Assembly: GCF_934371575.1 (NCBI RefSeq)
Contig: NZ_CAKRNY010000060.1
Coordinates: 1 to 19,742 of the forward strand
From: an uncultured Blautia sp.
Lineage (GTDB): Bacteria; Bacillota; Clostridia; Lachnospirales; Lachnospiraceae
DNA: 19,742 bases
Direction of reading: 5' to 3'
Shown here: piece by piece, positions 1 to 7,761 of the stretch
Layout of the letters: the number at the start of each line of letters is the position of its first letter
How positions within the stretch are numbered: the stretch's first letter is position 1
The notes under the pieces: model-generated
Database searches by the model: none
Seen by the model: only the letters and a program-made list of their open reading frames with translations
Told to the model about the DNA's origin: nothing
Position numbers and translations under genes: made by a program

Positions 1-62
1 TACTATATATCACGAAACAGTACAATATATTGTTGCTTGATACATATTATAAAATACATTTC

Positions 63-203
63 TCAGACATCCGGGAAGCAAAATGCGACCCTGGTGGTCA
101 CCTCTTTCAGGTCTTTCATCACAGAGTTGACTTCCCCGCCGATATAGCGGGCTGCTTTGTCAACACTGAGCAATATTTCGTCACTAAGTGCTAATTTTCT
201 CAT
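63..203 (-). pseudogene. 5' fragment of a B12-binding/radical SAM protein gene (TIGR03960-like), cut after 46 codons
   Basis: A 46-residue frame starts MRKLALSDEILLSVDKAARY and continues through YIGGEVNSVMKD to VAFCFPDV before TGA. From memory, this is the conserved beginning of the TIGR03960-type B12-binding/radical SAM proteins of clostridia, which normally run for about 600 residues and continue after FPDV with a YEIGMSHLG-like stretch. The start is well supported: AAAGGA lies five bases before the ATG. After GATGTC the sequence becomes AT-rich and non-coding, so the break falls within or just after codon 46. All B12-binding and FeS/SAM parts are absent, so no enzyme is made. The piece is either the displaced start of a gene split by an element to the left, or a replacement start carried at the end of the recombinase-bearing element to the right. 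Confidence 0.7.
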
Positions 204-288
204 AGTTTTCCTTTCAATTTTTGTATATATTTAGCATTTTAAGCCGCCATTCCATAAAAAATATCGAATAGTATCAGATGTTTTTACA

Positions 289-323
289 GCCTGTCGAACT
301 GCAAAAAACAGGCCGATTTTTTT
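289..323 (+). terminator. candidate rho-independent terminator, plus strand
   Basis: GCCTGT (289-294) pairs with ACAGGC (308-313) across a 13-base loop, and CG then ATTTTTTT follows. The polarity fits plus-strand transcription, yet no plus-strand gene lies just upstream. It may block transcription entering from the left, or be left over from an earlier arrangement. Confidence 0.4.
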
Positions 324-520
324 GCTTATAAATATGCCAAAAAACGGGTTTGGTCACCAAATATTATGAAAGAGCCCATAAACTGAATAAAAAAGAGCCT
401 CAGCATCGGGCCCGTATAAGGTCAATTTTTAGCAGTATAGAAGTGACCAATGACAGTATTTTTTATTATAAACAGATTCTCAGAGAAGTGCAAGTACATC
501 TTTATGGAATAAAAAAAGCG

Positions 521-559
521 AAAAAAGCCATCCCGGTTACGATAGATTCTGGATGGCTT
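521..559 (-). terminator. rho-independent terminator after recombinase A1
   Basis: On the minus strand AAGCCATCC (559-551) and GGATGGCTT (533-525) form a perfect 9-bp stem with a 17-base loop, followed by a run of T. It begins eight bases past the A1 stop codon and would end transcription of the B3-B2-A1 group. Confidence 0.75.
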
Positions 560-566
560 AGGTAGA

Positions 567-1736
567 TTAGTTTAAAAGTCCTGTTAAAAAGTTCCTGTCG
601 AAAGGAAGCTTATAGGAAGCCTGTGACAGGGGATTCTGAGGGGCAAGAGCATCTGTGAATTTCTGAAGACCATACTGGTTCAGCTGTATCTTCCGAAAGT
701 TCTTCCAGGGGTGTGCTGGCAATCTGCATCTGGAAAGCATGCGGGCATAAGGTTTCTCGACAAATCGTTTTTTTCGCTGCTGGCCGTCGCTGGTATAGAC
801 CATATATCCGGCAGCATTGAACCCGGACTCTGTTTGGCGGAGCGTCTCCAGGTGTTTCTTCTGAAGCCGTATCTCGTCAGCAACAAGATCAGAAAGAAAG
901 ACCGCTTTGAGGTTATTTCCGTGCAGGATCACGGTATCCGGACGGGAACATAAAGAGGTATCTGGCAGGTTTGGAAGATAAATGATCTGGTTATGGAGAT
1001 CAACATCCTCAAACTTTATGCCTATGATCTCCGGAACCGTCAGGCCGGCAGTAACAGCAAGGAGCATGGGAAGATAGATGCTCCTTGCATCCCTTTGACA
1101 CCGTTTTAAAAGCAGCAGGACCTGTTCTGGGGAAAAGGTTTCCGATACCGGAGTGCGGCTGCTGTGTCCCTCTTCCTGCCCTGTCTCTTTATATTTCATC
1201 AAAGCGGAAGCTTCTGTACCTGCATCCTGTTCCGCACAATGGTACTTCACGGCAGTTTCAAAAAAACGGGATATGGCGTCGCATACCTGTAAATATTTTT
1301 CACGCTTTAAAATGCCGTCATTTGGGATTTTTTCTAATATCTTTACCAGGTTCTCCGTACTTACCTCATTTATGCATTTATTTCCAAGTTCGGGAATGAG
1401 GTAGGTTTTGATCAGTTTATTATACTGGCGGTCAAAATATCTGCAGCGCCACCAGAGGGACTGAAACTCTTTTACGGTACATTTAAAAACAGCGATCCTT
1501 TTTTCAACAGCCTGTTTTTCATAAAAAGAGCGCATGGACAGAGCCTCTTCCTCCGTATCGTAATATCTGGTCTGTATTTTTTTAACCAGTCCGGATGAAA
1601 AGGTACAACGGAAGCGGTAGCAATACTTTCCACGACGGGTAATATAAATTGGTTTCGAAGAAAGCCTGGCACAAAGAAGTTCCCCAGCGGAAAATATCTC
1701 CCAGGATTTCGGCTCTTTTTTGGTATTTTCTGACAT
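567..1736 (-). CDS. tyrosine-recombinase-like protein A1, lacking catalytic residues
   Basis: A 389-residue relative of A4 at 4211-5539. The two align from the N-terminal region (GKYCYRF versus RKYCFRL), through the core-binding part (TVKEF near residue 88), to the catalytic domain, where both have YLPMLLAVTAGL at residues 221-232. In A4 the next residue is the first catalytic Arg (R233); here it is Thr233 (GLTVPEI versus GLRISEI). The second Arg is kept (R349 in PWKNFR). The segment that should hold the GH box and the tyrosine is unrecognisable, and the protein ends at FLTGLLN. Strand cleavage is therefore not expected; DNA binding or a structural partner role is possible. AAGGAG precedes the ATG. 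It lies 28 bases after B2 and is last in its group. Decay of a once active copy is the main alternative. Confidence 0.8.
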   Translation of the reverse strand: MSENTKKEPKSWEIFSAGELLCARLSSKPIYITRRGKYCYRFRCTFSSGLVKKIQTRYYDTEEEALSMRSFYEKQAVEKRIAVFKCTVKEFQSLWWRCRYFDRQYNKLIKTYLIPELGNKCINEVSTENLVKILEKIPNDGILKREKYLQVCDAISRFFETAVKYHCAEQDAGTEASALMKYKETGQEEGHSSRTPVSETFSPEQVLLLLKRCQRDARSIYLPMLLAVTAGLTVPEIIGIKFEDVDLHNQIIYLPNLPDTSLCSRPDTVILHGNNLKAVFLSDLVADEIRLQKKHLETLRQTESGFNAAGYMVYTSDGQQRKKRFVEKPYARMLSRCRLPAHPWKNFRKIQLNQYGLQKFTDALAPQNPLSQASYKLPFDRNFLTGLLN

Positions 1737-1764
1737 TTCAGTGATTCTCCTTTCCTGGTATTTA

Positions 1765-2856
1765 TCAGCCGTTAAAAAAATCTCCTATTCTTACACCTCC
1801 TGTAAAAAAACGGACTTTTTCCCAGGAGCAGCCCTGCACCAGCAGAAACCAGACAAACATATTACAAAGGTCACGCATGGTAATGGAGGGAATTCCCTGC
1901 TTTTCGGTCACGCATTTTAACCCGGCATTAAGGGCTTCCTGGGTTTTTACCGTCCCATGGCTGCTGATGCAGAAAAACCAATCTTCTTTCCTTACGGAAC
2001 GGGCGGAAAAGAAATGCCTGTTTTTCTCTTTACGTTGAATAAGCTCTTCGCATACGAAATCAGGGATCTCAAAAGAACGGCAACGCTGCTCTTCCAGTTC
2101 CCTACAGCTGTATCTTGGAATCCCTGCAGAAGGCTGTTGATTTTTTATGTAATGTTTACGGACGCTTAAAATACATGTATCCGGATTAAAATCATCGTAA
2201 GTAAGTCCCAGAATTTCCCCTGGCTGTAATCCACAAAATAAAGCCAGAAAAAATTCCAGACGGTGTGGGCAGGGCGCCTGATACACCGCTTCTAAAAAAA
2301 GCCTGGTCTGTTCCCTGGTATAGAGAGATATCATGGGCTCTGGCCTTTTTTTGCAGACTGGAGGCAAAACCAGCTCTTGCTTCAAATGTCCCTGCTTCCA
2401 GGCGGACTCTGTAACCGAACACAATAATTCATAAACAACGTGTTCGGTACCTTTACAATATTTCTGACAGGACCGGATCAGGTCTTCCATATATCCGGTA
2501 TCAACAGTTTGAATAAGTGGGTCCGTTTCCATATTTGGCAGAATGACATTTTCAATGATCCAGCGATATCTTACTGCGGTGTTTTCGCAGGTGCTTGCTG
2601 GAAGGTATATTTTGTGAAACCAGTAATCGAGATATTCGCTAAGCAAAAAAGGACAATGACTGGAATCTTTCAGGGCCGCCAGCTCTTTTTGAAAAAGACG
2701 GGTTGTTTCTTTGTAATCCTTCTTTGCTCCGGAACGGGTAAAAAATCCAGTATGTGTACATAAAACAGCCACCTGGTTCTCATGGTTTACGCGCTTCGTC
2801 TGACTGCACCATAAATGGTCGTGTGACAGAAAGACATTTTTTTTATCTTGATTCAT
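1765..2856 (-). CDS. tyrosine-recombinase-like protein B2, lacking catalytic residues
   Basis: A 363-residue B-type protein closest to B3. The N-terminal arm region (CTHTGF near residue 33) and the core-binding region (LSEYLDYWF near 72-80) are recognisable, as is the start of the catalytic domain (FFLALFCGL then PGEILGL). At the first catalytic Arg position is Gln211. At the second Arg position is Cys331 (MRDLCNMF instead of a HxLRHT-like box). The C-terminus ends FTGGVRIGDFFNG, with Gly in place of the GH histidine and no tyrosine after it. Every recognisable catalytic position is thus lost. AGGAGG lies eight bases before ATG, the same layout as B3, and the gap from B3 is 40 bases, so the genes are probably cotranscribed. 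The frame is long and undamaged, which argues against a simple pseudogene. Confidence 0.8.
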   Translation of the reverse strand: MNQDKKNVFLSHDHLWCSQTKRVNHENQVAVLCTHTGFFTRSGAKKDYKETTRLFQKELAALKDSSHCPFLLSEYLDYWFHKIYLPASTCENTAVRYRWIIENVILPNMETDPLIQTVDTGYMEDLIRSCQKYCKGTEHVVYELLCSVTESAWKQGHLKQELVLPPVCKKRPEPMISLYTREQTRLFLEAVYQAPCPHRLEFFLALFCGLQPGEILGLTYDDFNPDTCILSVRKHYIKNQQPSAGIPRYSCRELEEQRCRSFEIPDFVCEELIQRKEKNRHFFSARSVRKEDWFFCISSHGTVKTQEALNAGLKCVTEKQGIPSITMRDLCNMFVWFLLVQGCSWEKVRFFTGGVRIGDFFNG

Positions 2857-2896
2857 AATAAGATCCTCCTTGAAAATCTGGGTAAAAGAAATGCAT

Positions 2897-3994
2897 TTAC
2901 AGGGCTGCCAGGATCCGGTCTACCTCAACACCGCCGGTAAGTTTTTGGATGGATTCCGGACTGCAATTGTTTTCCAGCATGGTCCAGACGAACATGTCGC
3001 GGAGATCATACATGGAAATAAGAGGAAGACTGCAGTCTTTTGTAATATGCTTCAGTCTCGTATTCAGGGTCACCAGTGTTTTTATGGAGCCGCGGCTGCT
3101 GATACAGAATGCCTGCGGATCTTTTTTATCCGGATGATCCAGAAAATAATGGTTGTTCTCCATCTGGCGGAGCGCAAGTTCGTCCTTTACGAAAAGCGGC
3201 ACCTTCAGAGAACGGAAGCGTTCTTCTTCCAGATCCTTGTAACTGTATCTGGAAGAAGCATTTTCAGTGGGAAGAACACCGTCTTTTGTATACTGCTTAT
3301 GAATATCCAGTTCCCCGCTATCCGGGTGTAAATTTTCATAGGTCAGTCCCAGGATCTCGCCCGGACGTAAGCCGCAGAACAATGCAAGATAATACTCAAG
3401 ACGGTGGGAATAAGGATCATTCTTCACTGCCTGCAGGAAAACTTGCGTCTGCTCTTTTGTATAGATACATACGTTTGAACGAGGTTCCTTGCGGGGAGTA
3501 AGTGCAGAAGCAAGGTTATATGGGAGAAACCCGTTCAGCCATATGGAAGTGGCGATTCTGTATAGCAGTTTATAAACCGCATATTCTGCACTTGCACAAT
3601 ATTCTTTGCAGGAATCTATCACGGCATCAAGATAGTTTGCATTGATGTGGCCAAGCGGTGGGTCTGTTTCAATCCTGGGCAGGATAAGGTGGTAGATGAT
3701 CCAGTGATACTTCACTTTTGTAGTGCTGCTGATATCTGACGGAAGTTTCTCAAACCAGTCTTCCAGGTATTCCGTGAAAGTACAAAAGCAGCTGCTGGAC
3801 ATCTTCCTGTTTTTCCAGTCTTTCTGAAAAACAGCTTCTGTTTCTTCTAATGTTTTTTCGGCTTCTGTCTGGGTGATAAATCCGGTGTGGGTATGATACT
3901 CGACCGTCCCTGATACAGCATTCAGCGTTCTGGTACGGCAGCACCAGAGCTCTTTTGGTGAATAAAAAATGGATAGTTCTTTGAGTTTGTTCAT
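2897..3994 (-). CDS. tyrosine-recombinase-like protein B3, truncated before the nucleophile
   Basis: The start is set at 3994 because AGGAGG lies eight bases before that ATG; the open frame runs to 4051 without a better site. The product has 365 residues, like B2. Arm-type N-terminus (YHTHTGF near 33-39), core-binding region (FTEYLEDWF near 73-81), then YYLALFCGLRPGEILGL with the first catalytic Arg present (R210). The second Arg is also kept (R332 in YDLRDMF), but the usual preceding His is Tyr. The last segment reads LTGGVEVDRILAAL, so the GH box and tyrosine are missing. B2 ends in a matching LTGGV-type tail, so this short C-terminus appears shared by both rather than due to separate damage. 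First gene of the B3-B2-A1 group, after a terminator at 4133-4175. Confidence 0.8.
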   Translation of the reverse strand: MNKLKELSIFYSPKELWCCRTRTLNAVSGTVEYHTHTGFITQTEAEKTLEETEAVFQKDWKNRKMSSSCFCTFTEYLEDWFEKLPSDISSTTKVKYHWIIYHLILPRIETDPPLGHINANYLDAVIDSCKEYCASAEYAVYKLLYRIATSIWLNGFLPYNLASALTPRKEPRSNVCIYTKEQTQVFLQAVKNDPYSHRLEYYLALFCGLRPGEILGLTYENLHPDSGELDIHKQYTKDGVLPTENASSRYSYKDLEEERFRSLKVPLFVKDELALRQMENNHYFLDHPDKKDPQAFCISSRGSIKTLVTLNTRLKHITKDCSLPLISMYDLRDMFVWTMLENNCSPESIQKLTGGVEVDRILAAL

Positions 3995-4132
3995 AATGTT
4001 ATCCTCCTGAAATTTTTGGGGGTAGGAAATGAGAGATTTTTTTCCAGCCACTCTTCTGCTGTTTGGAATCTTTCAATAGTATATTGTCTGAAAAACGGAA
4101 ATTTTTCTGCTTTTTTTAAAAAATTTTTGAAA

Positions 4133-4175
4133 TAAAAATCCCCTAGCTTATCTGCAGTATGTAATAAGCTGGGGG
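4133..4175 (-). terminator. rho-independent terminator between the two recombinase groups
   Basis: On the minus strand CCCCCAGCTTAT (4175-4164) pairs with ATAAGCTAGGGG (4151-4140) across a 12-base loop with one non-Watson-Crick position, followed by ATTTTTATTT. It lies 36 bases past the A4 stop and would separate B5-A4 from B3-B2-A1. Confidence 0.8.
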
Positions 4176-4210
4176 ATGCAGAAATAAAGAATAGAATTTA
4201 AAGAAGAAAT

Positions 4211-5539
4211 TTAATTATAGAAATAAATCCGATAAGCAAGAGCATCGGGAAGCTGGTAGGGTCTCTGTTCCATACTGCCCTGTCCTTTCGGTAAAAGATG
4301 ATGGGTCAGCACATAGTCTTCGATTATTTTTGAGATATCATAGGTTTCCTGTTCCTGGAAGGCTACATAAACCCTGCTTGTGAATTCTGGACTGGAATGT
4401 CCCAGGCATTTGGAAATCGTTTTCATATTGACCTGGTACTGGGCGAGGATTGTGGCGTAGGTATTCCGGAATTTTCTCCAGGGCAGCCGGGAGATGCCGC
4501 TCTGTTCCATCAGGCGGTTATAAGGTTTGATATAAAAACTGCGGTTATGGCATTGCCCATTTTTATGGCAGCAGATGTGGCCCAGATCCAGGAACCCTGG
4601 ATCAGAAGCTTTGCGTTTTTCGTAGCGCTGTCGTTCCAGGAGGATCTCATCCAGGACAAAATCAGCCAGTACTACTGCCCTTTTGCTGTTTTTTGTTTTC
4701 AGTGGGAGTTCACTGCACAGTACCGGCCTGTTTTCCTGCTGTTTTTCCATGTACAGGTCTTTTCCAAGCTGTCGTTCCACAAAAAGTTTCTTGCCAAGGA
4801 AATCAATATCGCTGTACCGGAGTCCGGTGATCTCAGAAATCCGCAGGCCGGCAGTGACGGCAAGGAGCATGGGCAGATAAATCATGGGTTCCTGCTGTTT
4901 ACACAGATATAAAAGATGGGCAGCCTGTTCCACGGTATAAACCTGCTGCCGGGTATCCACTTTTTTCTTCTGGCATGGCTGTTTTACTTCGGAAGAGATT
5001 CCGGTATAGATATCCCTGGAAAGATAGTTGTGTTTCCGGGCGTAACAAAGGGAACCTGTAATCACACCGATTGCAGTTCTCTGTACTTTCTGATACGGGA
5101 TAGCAGATAATGCATTTACCAGGTCTTTTCTCTGCAGCGTATCCAGCATTTTATGACCAATCGCAGGGAGCAGGTAGTTTTCTATGATATTCCGGTAAGC
5201 GTTGTAGGTATTATAAGTGATCCTTTTTTGCCCGATCATATGATGGTAAAACCAGAAATCATAAAACTCTTTCACGGTATAAGAAAAGGGGATGAAACTG
5301 CCTTTTGCGATTTCCATGAGAGTCTCATCCCTTTTCTGGCGGGCCAGCTGCTTGTTGGAAGAGGCGGCCCGCTGTACCATCTTCACATCGCCGGATTCAA
5401 AAACAAGTAAAAGACGAAAACAGTATTTTCGTCTGGCTTTTACATATATAACGTCACCAAGGGATTTCCCAGAGATGAGCCTGCCATAAAGGAAGGTTTC
5501 CTTTACCTGCATCTGGGGATAGATCTCATTCTTTTTCAC
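4211..5539 (-). CDS. tyrosine recombinase A4, the only member with an intact nucleophile
   Basis: A 442-residue phage-integrase-family protein. Core-binding region near residues 85-180 (YTVKEFYDFWF), catalytic domain from about 200 (YTVEQAAHLL). Catalytic residues: R233 (GLRISEITGL), a Lys in the beta-hairpin segment (KTKNSKR, 281-287), R358 (PWRKFRNTYAT, with Arg where His is usual), H381 in LGHSS and Tyr391 in RVYVAF. The His-to-Tyr distance of ten fits active family members. It should cut and rejoin DNA through a 3'-phosphotyrosine bond. The start is GTG, nine bases after AGGGGG that overlaps the end of B5; the intergenic gap is three bases, so translation is probably coupled. As the only apparently catalytic member of the cluster, it is the one that could mobilise the region. 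Its target site cannot be read from this window with certainty. Confidence 0.9.
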   Translation of the reverse strand: MKKNEIYPQMQVKETFLYGRLISGKSLGDVIYVKARRKYCFRLLLVFESGDVKMVQRAASSNKQLARQKRDETLMEIAKGSFIPFSYTVKEFYDFWFYHHMIGQKRITYNTYNAYRNIIENYLLPAIGHKMLDTLQRKDLVNALSAIPYQKVQRTAIGVITGSLCYARKHNYLSRDIYTGISSEVKQPCQKKKVDTRQQVYTVEQAAHLLYLCKQQEPMIYLPMLLAVTAGLRISEITGLRYSDIDFLGKKLFVERQLGKDLYMEKQQENRPVLCSELPLKTKNSKRAVVLADFVLDEILLERQRYEKRKASDPGFLDLGHICCHKNGQCHNRSFYIKPYNRLMEQSGISRLPWRKFRNTYATILAQYQVNMKTISKCLGHSSPEFTSRVYVAFQEQETYDISKIIEDYVLTHHLLPKGQGSMEQRPYQLPDALAYRIYFYN

Positions 5540-5542
5540 AGG

Positions 5543-6718
5543 CTATTTCCCCCTCTTTTTTTCAGCACCAAGGACCGGATCCAGGGAACCTGCAACGACA
5601 GCACCAACTTCAGGATCCGTACATGGAATCCTGTTACAGAATGCCAGTGTTGTAGTCTGTTTTGTGTGGCCAAGGATACCAGAGACTGTTTCAAGGGAAA
5701 AATCCTGTTCGAGAAGAAAACGGGCGAACATATATCTCAGATCACGCATGTTCAGTTTTGAAAGGCCGGTTTCTGTGGTGATTGTTTTTAAAGCGGCTCC
5801 TAATGTAACAGCAGATTTTATCTTTGCGGTGGGACCGAGGCAAAGATAAGATTTATATTCTGTAGCAGAAGGATATCTTGCCAGAAGTTTCCGGTTTTCT
5901 TTTCGCCGGGTAGAAAGTTCTGGAAATAGAAAAGAAGGGATTTTTAATGTTCGGTTCTGTTTGGTCCCTTCCAGTTTTTTTAACTGGCAGTTCTTCCCGG
6001 AATCGTTCAAGGTACAGATCCTCTGGATTGTGATGGTCTGTTCCTGGTGCTTGAAATCCGAATACTTCAGTCCGAGGATTTCCCCGGGTGTCAGGCCGCA
6101 GAAAAGAGCCAGTTGAATCTCCAGGTAATGGTTGGAATTGGAAGCGGCAGTCAGGAATGTGCGAAGCTGTTCCGGGGAATAGAAAACCGGATTTCCGGGA
6201 GGCTCCGGATAGTGCCGGATCTGCTGGAAGTCCATATCCGGAAGCCAGTTGTTTACACGGGCGTGTTTCAAAGCGTTGTGTAGCAGCTTATATGCATAAT
6301 AGCCTCCATTGCAGCAGTAAGCCTGACAGGATTCCAGAACCCTATTGAGATAATCAGGAGTGACACATCCCAAAAGAATATCCTTATGCAGATGAGGCTG
6401 GATGATCAGGTTTATGATCCATTGCTTTTGAACCAGTGTACGGCTGCCATTAGAACCCTGAGCACACACATCATTCAGCCAGTAATCCAGATATTCCGAA
6501 AAGGTAAAAGGCATATCCCGGTCCTTTTTCAGTTTGGACAGCTGGTCCTGGTAAGAAGCCAGGGAACGCTGGTAACTCTCTTCTGCTTCTTCCCGGGATG
6601 AAAACCCGGTACGACGGCCATACTCGATGGTGCAGATAAGAGGATTTACCAATTTGGTCAGATGGGACCAGGTACCGTTGTCTTCCTGAAAGACGGGGGT
6701 TTTTGCTTGTTCTTTCAT
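5543..6718 (-). CDS. tyrosine-recombinase-like protein B5 with Tyr-to-Phe change
   Basis: A 391-residue B-type protein, the longest of its type here. Arm-type N-terminus (LICTIEYGRRTGF), core-binding region (FTFSEYLDYW, 71-80), catalytic fold from about 180. The first Arg position is Thr210 (GLTPGEILGL). The second Arg is kept (R328 in MRDLRYMF), as is the GH box (LGHTK, H351). Nine residues after that His, where the nucleophile belongs, is Phe360 (TLAFCNRI). The fold is therefore complete but the reactive hydroxyl and one Arg are gone. AAGGAG precedes the ATG. It begins the B5-A4 pair and lies three bases from A4. The pairing suggests it may work with A4, for example as an inactive subunit of the synaptic complex; that is inference. 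It is closely related to the truncated copy at 9462-9812. Confidence 0.85.
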   Translation of the reverse strand: MKEQAKTPVFQEDNGTWSHLTKLVNPLICTIEYGRRTGFSSREEAEESYQRSLASYQDQLSKLKKDRDMPFTFSEYLDYWLNDVCAQGSNGSRTLVQKQWIINLIIQPHLHKDILLGCVTPDYLNRVLESCQAYCCNGGYYAYKLLHNALKHARVNNWLPDMDFQQIRHYPEPPGNPVFYSPEQLRTFLTAASNSNHYLEIQLALFCGLTPGEILGLKYSDFKHQEQTITIQRICTLNDSGKNCQLKKLEGTKQNRTLKIPSFLFPELSTRRKENRKLLARYPSATEYKSYLCLGPTAKIKSAVTLGAALKTITTETGLSKLNMRDLRYMFARFLLEQDFSLETVSGILGHTKQTTTLAFCNRIPCTDPEVGAVVAGSLDPVLGAEKKRGK

Positions 6719-6853
6719 TGATTTGTTTTCTCCTTTGTGTGTTTGGTATGCTTACAGATATTTCTTTATTACGAAACATTATATGAAGTTTCTCGGCTAT
6801 TATCAATACAAAAGTTTCTTAATAACGAATTATTGATGAAAGTAGGGAATATC
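6719..6853. promoter_or_regulatory. divergent control region between B5 and an XRE regulator
   Basis: These 135 bases separate the starts of B5 (left) and the XRE gene (right) and must hold both promoters. Possible operator elements are GAAAC (6773-6777) facing GTTTC (6788-6792) across ten bases, and a second AGTTTCT copy at 6813-6819, 26 bases after the one at 6787-6793. No promoter hexamers stand out. Control of the array by the neighbouring XRE protein is inferred from position. Confidence 0.35.
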
Positions 6854-7093
6854 ATGCAGAAACTCAGACCGGATATGAACATTGGCGGGAACATACAGAA
6901 AATACGGTATAGCCGAAAGCTTACACAGGATCAAGTGATTGCCAAAATGAATCTCATGGGGATCCAGATCTCCAAAAGTACCTATGCGAAGCTGGAAACA
7001 AATCGGATGAATATTAAAGTAAGCGAACTGGTGGCCATGAAGGAAATCTTTGAATGTGAGTTTAATGATTTCTTTGAAGAGCTGAATGAGTAA
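6854..7093 (+). CDS. XRE-family helix-turn-helix regulator
   Basis: A 79-residue protein that is nearly all one Cro/CI-type HTH domain: NIGGNIQKIRYSRKLTQDQV is followed by the recognition part ISKSTYAKLETNR and the terminal helix VAMKEIFECEFNDFFEEL. The start chosen is the ATG at 6854, with GGGA upstream, because the domain begins right after it; the frame is open further upstream to 6737 but the added part resembles nothing. It is divergent from B5. Small XRE proteins of this kind commonly repress neighbouring integrase operons, and that role is inferred here. A stem-loop at 7119-7171 follows it. Confidence 0.8.
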   Translation: MQKLRPDMNIGGNIQKIRYSRKLTQDQVIAKMNLMGIQISKSTYAKLETNRMNIKVSELVAMKEIFECEFNDFFEELNE

Positions 7094-7115
7094 TAATATA
7101 GATAAAATATTATTC

Positions 7116-7177
7116 GGGGAACTCTCTTATTATCTAGGTATATGGCAAAACGTAATTATATAAGAGGGTTCTCTGTC
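7116..7177 (+). repeat. inverted repeat downstream of the XRE gene, possible terminator
   Basis: GAACTCTCTTAT (7119-7130) pairs with ATAAGAGGGTTC (7160-7171) with one G-T pair, across a 29-base spacer. TCTGTCTTTTT follows, so it could end transcription of the XRE gene, although the long loop is unusual for a terminator. A site bound by a protein or recombinase is the alternative. Confidence 0.45.
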
Positions 7178-7256
7178 TTTTTATATAAGATAATGTCGTA
7201 TGTGACAAAATGTTTACAAGAAGGTCAGAATTTTTAAATTCCTGATTTCTCTTAGC

Positions 7257-7631
7257 TTATGCGCCTATATCATATTGAAATTTCTCATATATAGAATGCC
7301 GCATTTTTTCATATAATTGCTTAAAATTTTCTTCTGCATCGTCAGAAGAGATAGTATTTGAAGTGATTAAGGCACTTTCGAGCCGACTGCTGTAATTAAG
7401 GGCAAACTCAGGGTATTTCAGAAATGTATCCAGGGCAGCAGATTCCAGTTCCTCTCCTGCTTTCAAACGTTCCAACTGAATACTATCAAAAAGTTCTTGT
7501 GTCATAGGTACGATCCCGTATATTGCAGCCCATTGAGTCTGAGTGAAATGTTTCAATTCTGCCGGCAATGTCAGTAATTTTTGTTTTTGCTCCAAGGTCA
7601 ATTCGTTGAATAAACTTTTTTCCATAATCAA
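7257..7631 (-). CDS. small protein of unknown function
   Basis: A 124-residue, mostly helical, acidic-to-neutral protein without signal peptide or membrane segment. It begins (M)IMEKSLFNELTLEQKQKLL and has a Glu/Ala-rich middle (GEELESAALDTFL). GGAGG lies five bases before a TTG at 7631 and eleven before an ATG at 7625, so either could be the start; the TTG has the better spacing. I do not recognise the family. It is divergent from the XRE gene at 7762 with a palindrome between them, an arrangement often seen for regulator-controlled accessory genes. No function is assigned. Confidence 0.55.
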   Translation of the reverse strand: MIMEKSLFNELTLEQKQKLLTLPAELKHFTQTQWAAIYGIVPMTQELFDSIQLERLKAGEELESAALDTFLKYPEFALNYSSRLESALITSNTISSDDAEENFKQLYEKMRHSIYEKFQYDIGA

Positions 7632-7671
7632 AATTTCCTCCCATTGGAATAAGTGTGTGCAAGTAATTACA

Positions 7672-7684
7672 GTAGAGATTCTAC
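7672..7684. promoter_or_regulatory. candidate operator in the divergent region 7632-7761
   Basis: GTAGA-GAT-TCTAC is a perfect 5-bp palindrome with a 3-base centre, located between the divergent starts of the unknown gene (7631) and the XRE gene (7762). A second, weaker pair (ACAAT...ATTGT) lies nearer the XRE start. Binding by the XRE protein is a guess from position. Confidence 0.35.
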
Positions 7685-7761
7685 AACTTATAATTCAATT
7701 ATATATTAGTTATCCTATACTTACAATCTCTGAATAATATTGTAGTTGAGGGGAATGGTAT

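Larger units (their letters stand above)
204..566. other. intergenic region between recombinase A1 and the radical SAM fragment
   Basis: No convincing gene is present in these 363 bases. The part next to 203 would hold the promoter and leader of the radical SAM fragment; an AT-rich TATATAC stretch sits about 20-25 bases before its start codon. Two terminator-like hairpins of opposite polarity, listed separately, occupy 289-323 and 521-559. A 71-codon frame on the plus strand overlaps the second hairpin and has no ribosome binding site, so it is not called. Confidence 0.5.

Noticed and set aside
350..565. 71-codon plus-strand frame beginning with TTG
   Set aside because: There is no ribosome binding site, and its end is made of the terminator hairpin of recombinase A1 (521-559). 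The translation resembles nothing I know.
4138..4180. The palindrome around 4140-4175 as a recombination (att) site
   Set aside because: It is followed by a T-run on the strand of the gene ending 36 bases before, which a terminator explains more simply.
4397..4912. 171-codon plus-strand frame inside recombinase A4
   Set aside because: It is the antisense of a clear recombinase gene with catalytic motifs; it has no ribosome binding site or recognisable domain.
6737..6853. N-terminal extension of the XRE regulator to 6737
   Set aside because: The added residues match no family and there is no ribosome binding site upstream; the HTH domain starts right after the ATG at 6854.
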